A DNA stretch of 64,000 nt. Source: Ephemerocybe angulata (Eukaryota > Basidiomycota > Agaricomycetes > Agaricales > Psathyrellaceae). Location: NCBI GenBank assembly GCA_013368325.1, contig JAACJK010000006.1, forward strand, positions 558,001 to 622,000, read 5' to 3'. A program made the translations under genes and the position numbers. The notes under the pieces were generated by a model, which was not told the DNA's origin, did not search any database, and worked only from the letters and a program-made list of their open reading frames with translations. Of this stretch, positions 55,236 through 64,000 are shown in pieces; position 1 is the first letter of the stretch, and each line of letters opens with the position of its first letter.

Positions 55236-56940
55236 TCATGGGGACGAGCGGGGCTGCGGATAAATGGGGGCCTTCGTTTCCGTGATAAGCATTCGCTGTG
55301 CAGGTGGGATGGCATGTTCGGGCACGACTTCAAGTCCGCCACTGAGGATGCCTACTCTTAGAGTTGAGAGCAGCTGTGCGTTAATCACGCACGGGACGAG
55401 TCATGTCAGTATAACAGATCAAGTGCAGCTGAGAAAAACGAGTCGCAAGAGAAGGTAGAGGCGGAGGTATATAACGAGAGGGCCCGACTCACGTTATGTG
55501 CGGCGTTCGAATGGTTGTACACGCCCCCAAAGAAAGCGGCAGACGCGTCTTTCCCAATGTAAGATGTGAGGTGCAACCGGCCACCGGGGTGTTCGTCCAG
55601 GAAGGAGGACACGTCGTGGATAAAGCCCGATACAAGCATCAACTGCTTCCTCTTCGACTCCTCCCGGACTTCATGCAATGCTCTGGGTTAGCCTGACGGG
55701 AACTGGAAAAGAAATAGAATTGACGCACATTGTTCCCAGTCGACTACAGGCAGTTCCTCGATGGACTTTGGCCATACAAGTCCATCCTGTTCCCTCTTCA
55801 GCTCCTTCAACTTCATAGCCAGCACCCCTTTCCTTATCTCATTCCCCGGAAACACCCTCAAGTTCCCTGCGCATCCCACCCATGCACAAACCGCAATAAA
55901 CCACTTCGTCGGGTCGTACTGGTACCAATAGAACGCATTGCGGTAATCCATCGGGAACTGGTGGTGGAAATTATGGTAACCTTCGCCCATGGTGAGAAGC
56001 GCGGAGAGTAAGTGGTCACGCGGCGTGCGCGCATCGTCGTATGGCGCTGAGCCAAGGTGGTGCGCGAGGGAGTTGATGCAGAACGTGCTCTGTGGAGGTA
56101 GAGCGGCGCTATGTTAGTCGAAGGACTAACGCAGGTGAAGATGAAGAAGGTAAAGATAGACGGATTGTGGAAAAGGTACTTGTATTACTGACGTGATGTG
56201 CGATCGTCAATCTCAGTGCCGCAGAGAAGCACACCCCGCCGGCCCAGTCTCCCCAAAGAGCGCCCGGCACCACAGCGGGCAGGATGTACCCAAATACGGC
56301 CGCCCACAAGAAGTAGTGCCGATGCTGAAACTGCACGAGCGCGTCGCGGCGCAAGTCAGTGATGTCTGCAGCACCGGAGCGCACCGCAGAGCGGAAGACC
56401 ATCCACCCGAGGTGCGTCCAAAGCAGCCCACGCTTCGCGTTGTAGGGGTCAAGGTCCGTATCGGTGTATCGGTGGTGTGAGCGGTGTGCGCGCGCCCACC
56501 AGTAGCACGAGCCTTGAACCGCGCTCGCCCCGCCAGAGAGAAGAAAGACTTGCAGTGGTTGAGAGCCTTTGTACGACCGATGCGACCAGAGCCTATGGTA
56601 ACCTATTCGATAGCCGGTTGGTGTGAGTATGCAGGATCGAAAATAAGAATTAAAGAAGGATAGGAAGGAAAGCGTACCTGCGGTGATGCCTAAGGTTAAA
56701 AGGCTACGTGAGTCTGGAACGTGGTAATAGGAACGAGGAAGGAGGCCTGATGGAGGCGGGCCTCTGCTCACCGAGCATCGTGAAGACATAGTACGCTGCG
56801 GAGAACAGCAAAGTATCGCGCCTGCATGGCTTCGTGAGGAGACCGTATATTGCGACGGCCGGTGTAGCGGTGAGAATGAAGACGTTGAACCACCGAATGC
56901 CAGTCGTGGGCGGAAAAGAGGAGGTGGACGTAGACCTCAT
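55236..56940 (-). CDS. OLE1: Delta-9 acyl-CoA desaturase with cytochrome b5 domain (Ole1 type)
   Basis: Exons complement(55236..55373, 55493..55682, 55725..56089, 56193..56602, 56678..56689, 56772..56940), 427 residues. Three histidine boxes are present: HRLWSH, HRSHH and HNFHH. The C-terminal cytochrome b5 domain shows DEHPGG and a second His in NHSNAAHN. Such enzymes insert the delta-9 double bond into stearoyl/palmitoyl-CoA at the ER, drawing electrons through the fused b5 domain. The start MRSTSTSSFPPTTGIRWFNV leads straight into the first membrane helices, so the N-terminus is shorter than yeast Ole1. Exon 56678..56689 is only 12 bases and splits GITAGYHRLWSH. The donor at 55724 (GTCAAT) is weak; it is the only choice that keeps frame into ALHEVREE. 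Confidence 0.85.
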
Positions 56941-57957
56941 CGTGGGTCACCCGTAGAATGTACTAGATAGTAGTAATGAAGAGAAGTGGGATGGAGAATC
57001 AATCTTGGATGCTGGTGCCCCAAGAAAATGCCTCCACGGGTCGCGCTTATAGAAGCATATCGGACCAGGCGTTCATTTGCATCACCAGTTCTAATGGAAC
57101 AAGACGCGACACCCGAAGCATCTGCCGGAGTCAGCTCTCCTTGGACGGTGTTCTTCATATGTAACAAGGACCGTGATTGTGTCAAACTAGGCAGATCCGA
57201 CTCAGATTAGACTTGGGGATGGGGGTCGTCGGAAATAAGGTGCTGCATGGTGCTCACCCTGGGTTGCCTCCGCTGGTGTGTGCATCACGTAGTAGACTTT
57301 TTCTAGTTACAATCATGTCAGGATTGCACAGATAAACGACCAAGAGAGACAAACTGACTGCTGCTACCGCATGAGGCAGGGTTGTTGCGTGGCTTTCCTT
57401 CGTCCCCGTTCGTCGTTCCCCCGAATTTGGTGAACAGAGATGCCTCGTGTCTACAAACTTTCAATAGTATGCGCCCCGCCAGAGTTTGTGTACCCCCAAC
57501 AGCACGAGGCATATAGGTAGTGTAGTGTTCGTTCATGTGGGCGGGTCAGGACCAGGTAAGTAGTAAACATCGTGGTTTACGACCAAGCCGGCGACTATAT
57601 TATGCAGCGGAGTTTTGACTGTCGCACGGTTGAACGCCGATATCGATCCTGAGGCCAGGACTGGCCAGGATCCTGCGTTTGGATCATGGGTCCAGCGTAC
57701 TACTCACCAGCTTCTGGACAAACTTCTCGTTGCCAAATCGACCTGTCTTCACCGCACAGTGCCTTCGGAAGCTCGTGTCCTAAAGGCGAATCCTCTGGGT
57801 TTTTGCGGTTCCAGAAATCAAGGCGGTTGCGTCAACCCGTGCCCGTCGTGACGAACTCACCGTATACACCCTTGACAAAACTTCGAAGAAGCTGGCCAAT
57901 ATGTTTAAAAGTCATCGGAGAATTCCCAGAGCTGAGAAATCTCTGTCAAGCCTTGTC
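56941..57957. other. Divergent spacer, desaturase / lactonohydrolase
   Basis: About 1 kb without a supported gene. A 78-codon frame at 57615-57851 and an overlapping one at 57686-58096 show no features. Confidence 0.5.
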
Positions 57958-59838
57958 ATGCAGCCTCTGGGGATACTCTCGTTCGTATGTGCCGCGTGCT
58001 TGGCATGCACTGTGCAAGTCGACGCCAATTTATTTGGGCGTCAAACCAAGAGTCAAGTTGTGGTGCGTATCATGGACGCTCTCAGAGATGGTCTAACTCA
58101 AAGCTAACGGGCATACATTCCCGATTTCCAGCTGGTCGAACCCTCTACTTTCGCAGTAACAAGTAACTTCCGCAACACCTCCTCACAACTTTTCAATCCC
58201 ACATCCACCGCAGCGCCTTTCTTCCAGGTCTTCGACCGCAGCTTCCTCGACCTCATCGGGCCCAACCCATCTCTAACAGAGATTGCGTCCGACAGCGCGA
58301 CGTTTGCACACGAGGCCCCTGTCTACGTTCCCGCAACGGACGAGGTTTTCTTCGCCAGCAACAACGGGAACATCGGCGCTAACCAGAACAACCGTGTGGC
58401 TAAGATCAGCATGCGCGCGGTGGAAACTGCGATTGCGTCTGGGACGGGGCCCAAGAACGTTGCAGTTGAACAAGTAGGTGTGATTTGATCAGGCGGTCCA
58501 TCTTCGCAGACGTGGATGAACTCTGCCACCTTGGTATCCCCGCGAGTTATGGCGAAGCTTTTACCGAGAATATCCCTGGTCTAATTGTGGATTTTACAGC
58601 TGACCTTGTCTGAGGACATTCAAATGACGAACGGCGGCACTGGACCGTACCAAGGTTCCTTAGTCCTCGCCACATCCGGAAGGGGGACGCGCCCGCCTTC
58701 AATCGCTCTCGTTAACCCCAAGGCGCCTTACAACTCGACTGTACTACTCAACAACTACTTCGGGCGGCAGTTCAACTCCCTGAACGACGTCAAAATCCAC
58801 CCGACGAGTGGCACTATCTTCTTCACTGATGTCACGTAAGGATCTATCTCAGGCTCCCAAGTCGAATCTTTGCACTGATGATATTTTGTTGGGCGCTTAT
58901 TCAATGGCATTGCGCTGGATGATCGTGTGTTCAAAGGTACGGCAACGTGAATGGGTTTAGGCCGACGCCTGTGATACCGAACCAGGTCTACCGCCTCGAT
59001 CCTAATACCAGGGCGGTGCGCGTAGCCGCAACGGACTTCAGCATGTGCAATGGGATCGCGTTCACGGCGGACGGAACGATCGCTTATGTGTTCGTACCCT
59101 CTTTCTCCACCTTGTCCCCGACGCTAAATCTGGATAATCACTCCCCATATAGATCAGACACTGGATCTACCGCCGGCGCAACGAGGCCTTCCACCATGTT
59201 CGTTCGCACTTTGATTATCTGCCTATGAAATAAGAATCTGAGCTGATCAATCTGCACAGATACGCATTCGATGTTGACACCAAGACACAGTCATTTGCGA
59301 ACCGACGCGTCTTTGCATACGCTGATACAGGCATCCCAGATGGCGTACAGGTGGATGCCCAGGGTAACGTGTATTCAGGAACGGGCGAAGGTGTTCAGGT
59401 GAGGCTTTCTTCCCCTACCACGGTCCCGTTCTCGCTTGCTCTGGCCTGTCCTGCTCGAGATGATCAGTCGTCAGAAGCAGACATCCAGAATATGCCCATC
59501 TGTGCGGCTCTTCTTTACTCGTCCCTGATGATTATGACGAGCTAACCGCCGGCTGCACGGCTCTCCCTTCGGATTGCGGTTGTGATATTGCCTGACAACT
59601 TCCGCTCGTCATGGAACAACCGGCCTATCGTTTCCCAATCCAGCCCATTCTCGTAACTGATCCTTCTTCACAGGTATGGAACGACCAAGGCACGCTCATA
59701 GGCAAATTCTTCATCGGCACAGGCTCCGCCAATATGGTCTTCGCCGGCGACGGGCGGCTCGTCATCCTCGCGGAGACCAAGATCTTCCTTGCGAAGATCG
59801 CGGCCAAGGCACCTGCATGGGTTGCGTATCCCCAATGA
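57958..59838 (+). CDS. Secreted lactonohydrolase / SMP-30-like beta-propeller protein
   Basis: Exons 57958..58062, 58132..58473, 58600..58835, 58937..59089, 59153..59197, 59260..59398, 59674..59838; 394 residues, all phases consistent. The signal peptide is MQPLGILSFVCAACLACTVQVDA. The propeller shows HEAPVYVPATDEVFFASN, YQGSLVLATSGRG, FNSLNDVKIHPTSGTIFFTDVTYG, NQVYRLDPNTRAVRVAATDFSMCNGIAFTADGTIAYVSDTG, IPDGVQVDAQGNVYSGTGEGVQVWNDQGTLIGK and the end APAWVAYP. The family includes fungal lactonohydrolases and gluconolactonases that open aldonate or aromatic lactones using a bound metal. The substrate cannot be told from sequence. An in-frame ATG at 57901 would spoil the signal peptide, so 57958 is preferred. 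Confidence 0.8.
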
Positions 59839-60600
59839 TAGCCAGCCTGTCGACAATGAAAGATGGAGTTGAGTCACGAAGATGGATGTCAGTTAAATAA
59901 TGTATAGTGGATAGATAAACTATACTGCTGGTGAATGGATGGGAAAAGAAGGATGAGTCGCGTGGGCAGGCGATGCAAGTCAAAAACCACGTATATCACT
60001 TCTGGCATTTTCACTTGGCTCTGGCTTTTTCCTCGCAAAGAGCTAGAGATACCATCATGGTACTTTTTTAGGGTCTTCTGCCAGGCGAACCGAACGAGCC
60101 TAGAGCCATTCGATCTGTACGGCGGTAACTTGAAAGAGCTTTTTCTTCAAGGAAGTGCACACCAGCCTATCCTTCCTTCATTTCTTTGACCTCAGTGCCG
60201 TGAAATACATGGAAAGTTCCGCGCGCCAAGCCATTGTTTGACCAATGGTGTATTGGCGTGTCCACCGACCGGTGATCTAAAAGGCCACAATAAATATTAA
60301 GCGCCCACCAACAAGCGAAAGATGCAACCACTAGAACCAGCAGCCTGCATTGTGTGGATCTATTTAATGATAGGTCTGGAGTGCCCCGAATATCTTTCTG
60401 CGCATCATGGCTTAGACCAGGTTCCATCGGAGTCCTGGGGCCCATTTTTGGGGTTGACAACTGTAAGCGCCCAAGGTCTCAACCACAAGACAAGGTACGA
60501 GAGTGCGTGCAAAAAATAGCGGAAAGTAGTATAGGCTACCGCCTAGTCATGGCCTGGTGTTCAATATTTTGGGAAACAGAAGCCGCGTGGATGGGGGGAA
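59839..60600. other. Intergenic region, no supported gene
   Basis: No domain or convincing splice pattern seen in the short frames at 60167-60460 and 60354-60713. Confidence 0.45.
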
Positions 60601-60609
60601 TAACCCCAA

Positions 60610-61086
60610 TTGCTTCAACAACGCGAAGCGATACGTTCATGATCAGGCAGTACCTTTTTGAAAGCACTAATCCACAGACCATCGGGACCCGGCGACATCT
60701 CCAGCACGTCTAAGCACCACCAGTCGCCCTGGAATTTGTTGTCAATGTCATGTTCAAACTGCCGCTGGATAGAACGTCCAGTGAGATCCCAATCTCAACG
60801 AAAAGAAGAGGGGTCACTCACAATGCTGGCAACAATCTGGCCATGCATCTGGGCTCCATCCGCGATACCTTCAAAACATCTTAAGTGCGCAATAGCTTTC
60901 GCCAAGTAAGCTAAAAGCCGTTATATAATCCAGCACCTTTACTAGGAATTCAAGGGTTTCCAATGGCGTGTGGTGGGGTTGCATAGGATGCTTAGACCCG
61001 GTCAGTGCTTGTAAGACACTTCTCAAGTCTCCCAGCTCCAGTATTCCGCCAAAGAGACCGTCCCAACTCGAAAACAACCCTCCCAT
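60610..61086 (-). CDS. Possible orphan gene, exon structure unresolved
   Basis: On the minus strand, MGGLFSSWDGLFGGILELGDLRS (start 61086) reads like a real N-terminus. Downstream stretches AYLAKAIAHLRCFEGIADGAQMHGQIVASI and WDLTGRSIQRQFEHDIDNKFQGDWWCLDVLEMSPGPDGLW look protein-like, with GTGAGT and GTACTG donors in suitable places. I could not find one set of introns that joins all three in frame. It may be an intact gene with unusual splice sites or a decaying one. No family recognised. Confidence 0.3.
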
Positions 61087-61232
61087 GGAATGGCATACAT
61101 ACAGTACATCCTACTAGGTATCCACTAAGTATTACAACGACACCAACTTCATGAACTTGCATCCTCAAAACCTCAGCTCATTCTTATCCTTATCATGTCA
61201 ATCATAAGGCGCTTAATTCAGAGCCATCGAAG

Positions 61233-61260
61233 GCGAGAGCGAGAGAGAGAGAGAGAGAGA
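61233..61260. repeat. (GA)n microsatellite
   Basis: An uninterrupted GA dinucleotide run of about 20 bases within a slightly longer GA-rich tract, 3' of the aconitase gene. Confidence 0.8.
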
Positions 61261-61573
61261 GTATTATAAAACATGAAAAAGAAACGAAAAGAAACAATGC
61301 TAATACAGTCTCGTCAAACGCACTCGACAAAGCCAGCCGACCACAACAACCCTGGCCAGCCACCACTCACCTCGCGCGTTCTCCTCGACCACCGGTACAG
61401 ACGAATGCAGATACATAGAATGATGATACACATGCAGAATTATACTCGATCCGTTTTGGCCTGCGGAACGACCCAACTCACGCCGTTCTCCAGGGGATAA
61501 AAAAGCGCGCACCAACAACAACAGTCAATCGGTCAAGCAGCTCGTACTACGTCTCGAAGGTCGGTGCGGGCAT

Positions 61574-64000
61574 TTAAGCCTGCTTGCCCTTGGCCTTGGC
61601 AGCCATCTATGACGAAAACGATTTAGCATACGCAGACGAAGAAGCACCGGATCAAAGAAGAAGACATACCAAGTTGAGGGCGGAACCAGCCTTGAACCAC
61701 TCGATCTGGCCCTCGTTGAACGAGTGCGCGAGAGGGATCTCCTCAGTCGTGCCGTTCTCGTGCTTGACGAGGAGGGTAAGGTTCTTGCCGGGGGCGAACG
61801 ACTCGAGGCCGAGGATGGAGACCTTGTCCGAGGGCAGGACGCGGTCGTAGTCGGCGGGGTCGACAAAGGTGAGCGCAAGCATACCCTGCTTCTTCAAGTT
61901 GGTCTCGTGGATACGGGCGAACGAGCGGGTGATGATTGCGAGGCCACCGAGGAAGCGGGGCTCGAGAGCGGCGTGCTCACGGGACGAACCCTCACCGTAG
62001 TTGTGGTCACCAATGACGACCCACTTGACGCCATGGTCGCGGTAGTAGGCAGCGGTCTTGGGAACAGGACCGTATTCACCCGTGAGCTGGTTCTTGACCT
62101 TGTTGGCCTCGTTGTTCTCGATGTTGATGGCACCGATCAAGCAGTTCTGGGAGATGTTCTCGAGATGTCCACGGTACTTCAACCAGGGGCCACCGGCGGA
62201 GATGTGGTCAGTGGTGCACTTGCCCTTGACCTTGATGAGGATGGGGAGGTCCTTGGGGGTCTTGCCATCCCAAGGCGGGAAGGGCTTGAGGAGCTGGAGA
62301 CGGTCGGAGGTGGGGCTGACAGCGACGTTGACGCTGGTGCGGTCGGCGGGGGGAGGCTGGAAGGTGTTCTCTCCGGGGTCGTAGCCGAGGGGAGGGAGCT
62401 CGTTGCTGGAGGGCTCGGCGAGCTTGAAGGGCTTGCCGTCAGCACCGGTGAGCGAGTCGGTCAACGGGTTGAAGGAAAGGCTTCCGGCAAGGGCGAAGGC
62501 GGTGGTGAGATCGGGGGAGGTGACGAAAGCGTGGGTGGCGGGGTTGGCGTCATTACGGCCAGTGAAGTTACGGTTGTAGGAAGTGACGACTAGAAAAAGA
62601 GTTGGACAACTTTAGCAGAAAGAGGCGATAAAACGCACTGGTGTTCTTCTCGCCCTTCTTGACATCCTTCCTGTCCCATTGACCAATGCAAGGGCCGCAA
62701 GCGTTGGCGAGGACAACGGCACCAGCCTCCTCGAAGGTTCCGACGTAGCCATCACGAGCGATGGTGGCACGGACCTGCTCGGATCCGGGGGTGACGGTGA
62801 ACTTGCTCTTGAAGTTGAGACCGTGGTCGAGAGCTTGCTGGACGATGGAAGCAGAGCGTCCCAAATCCTCGTAGGAAGAGTTGGTGCAAGAGCCGATGAG
62901 ACCGACCTTGATCTCCTCAGGCCAGCCGTTCTTCTTGGCCTCCTCAGCGAACTTGGAGATGGGGGTAGCGAGATCGGGGGTGAAGGGACCGTTGACGTGA
63001 GGCTCCAACTCGGAGAGGTTCTTAAAATGACGGCATCAGGACACAGCACAGGTCGCATCTTGAAATAGCTACTCACGATGTCGATGACCTGGTCGTACTC
63101 AGCACCTTTGTCGGCCCTGAGGTTGTGTGAGAAGCTCTGAGCATAGTCGGCAATGTTACCACGGTTGGTCGCCTTGAGGTAGTCGCCCATGCGGTTGTTG
63201 TAGGGGAACAAGGAGGTGGTGGCACCAATCTCAGCACCCATGTTACAGATGGTAGCCATACCAGTGCAAGAGAGCGACTCGACACCGGGGCCGAAGTACT
63301 CGACGATAGCACCAGTTCCACCCTTGACGGTGAGGATTCCAGCGACCTTGAGGATAACATCTGCGCGGAATTTAGTTGGGCGAAAGTCGAAAGGTCAAAA
63401 CGCGACACGTACCCTTGGGCGTGGTCCAGCCGCCAATCTTTCCAGTGAGGTTAACACCAATGACCTTGGGGCACTTAAGCTCCCAAGGAATGCCGGCCAT
63501 GACGTCGACAGCGTCGGCTCCTCCGACACCGCAAGCAATCATACCGAGACCACCAGCGTTGGGAGTATGCGAGTCGGTACCGATCATAAGACCACCGGGG
63601 AAGGCGTAGTTCTCGAGGATGATTTGATGGATGATACCAGAGCCGGGCTTCCAGAAACCGAGACCGTACTTGGCGGTAGCGGTGGCGAGGAAGTCGTAAA
63701 CCTCCTTGTTGATGTTAATGGCGCGGTCGAGATCCTTGACACCGCCAACCTGAGCCTCAATCAAGTGGTCACAGTGGACGGTGGTGGGGACGGCGGCGGT
63801 GTCCATGCCCGCCGACATGAATTGAAGCAAGGCCATCTGTCAAGAGGATAAGCGCCACGCAGATAGCGAAAGGCGGGTGAACGTACCTGAGCGGTTGCGT
63901 CTTGGCAAGCGACTCGCTGGAAACATACATGTTAGGAAGAGAGCCCGCCGGAGGAGAGGTAAACGCACGTCAGGTCGGAGCTTCAGGTAGCTAACACCGC
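61574..64000 (-). CDS. ACO1: Mitochondrial aconitate hydratase (5' end outside window)
   Basis: Exons complement(61574..61606, 61670..62589, 62639..63020, 63077..63360, 63413..63836, 63887..63916, 63969..>64000). The protein catalyses citrate to isocitrate in the TCA cycle. The [4Fe-4S] cluster cysteines are visible in [14 protein letters not shown] and [13 protein letters not shown]. Other family blocks are [116 protein letters not shown] and [20 protein letters not shown]. The last exon adds only [10 protein letters not shown]. The N-terminal part with the mitochondrial presequence lies beyond the window. Coding GC is high, as usual for a strongly expressed gene. Confidence 0.95.

Noticed and set aside
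61724..62593. 289-codon plus-strand open frame
   Set aside because: Exact antisense shadow of GC-rich aconitase coding sequence; composition dominated by V, G, E and D as expected for such shadows.
63216..63851. 211-codon plus-strand open frame
   Set aside because: Antisense shadow of aconitase exons.
1..64000. CRISPR arrays, operons, rRNA genes, prokaryotic or viral genes
   Set aside because: Intron-rich eukaryotic gene structure throughout; no regular spacer-repeat array or RNA gene signature found.

Overview
The window looks like a gene-dense stretch of an Agaricomycete (mushroom-forming basidiomycete) nuclear genome. The genes are compact and carry many introns of roughly 45-90 bases with GTNNGY-type donors, often with CTRAY-like branch sites and very small exons. 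The protein families also fit: fungal thaumatin-like protein, Agaricomycete P450s, 7-TM orphan membrane proteins, NACHT NTPases, a GCM-domain/MULE-type transposase protein, Ole1 desaturase, Rax1 and Med8. No rRNA, tRNA, CRISPR or prokaryotic signal was found. Exon models were built by hand from splice signals, conserved protein motifs and frame arithmetic.

Layout. 1-2637 (-): GCM/MULE transposase-like gene running off the left edge. 4617-12217: housekeeping and metabolic genes: RAX1-like (-), complex I B8 subunit (+), a 7-TM protein (-), then a divergent pair of a carboxy-muconate cyclase (-) and a secreted intradiol dioxygenase (+). 12914-16606: a NACHT NTPase gene broken by a 419-bp hAT-type MITE, with an identical inverted copy just downstream and a mariner-type MITE inside one of its introns. 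17053-19242: histidine acid phosphatase.

19381-43254 is the most unusual part. Five paralogous minus-strand genes (A-E) have the layout of fungal 2OG-Fe(II) oxygenases, but all five lack the HxD and distal His iron ligands. Between them lie a VWA-domain gene, two F-box paralogs, MED8, a 540-bp TIR element, a thaumatin-like gene with a 7-base exon, and an orphan gene with a truncated duplicate. Copies C and D also share upstream sequence.

43802-64000: an MFS (monocarboxylate-type) transporter with a long proline-rich N-terminus, a small secreted protein, two tandem P450 genes that both use a GC-AG first intron, an Ole1-type delta-9 desaturase, a secreted lactonohydrolase/SMP30-like protein, a poorly resolved coding stretch, and mitochondrial aconitase running off the right edge.

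Functional links are modest. The muconate cyclase and dioxygenase suggest aromatic catabolism from a shared promoter, although one enzyme is secreted and the other is not. The 2OG-like array, P450 pair and F-box pair look like local gene-family expansion in a transposon-littered region.
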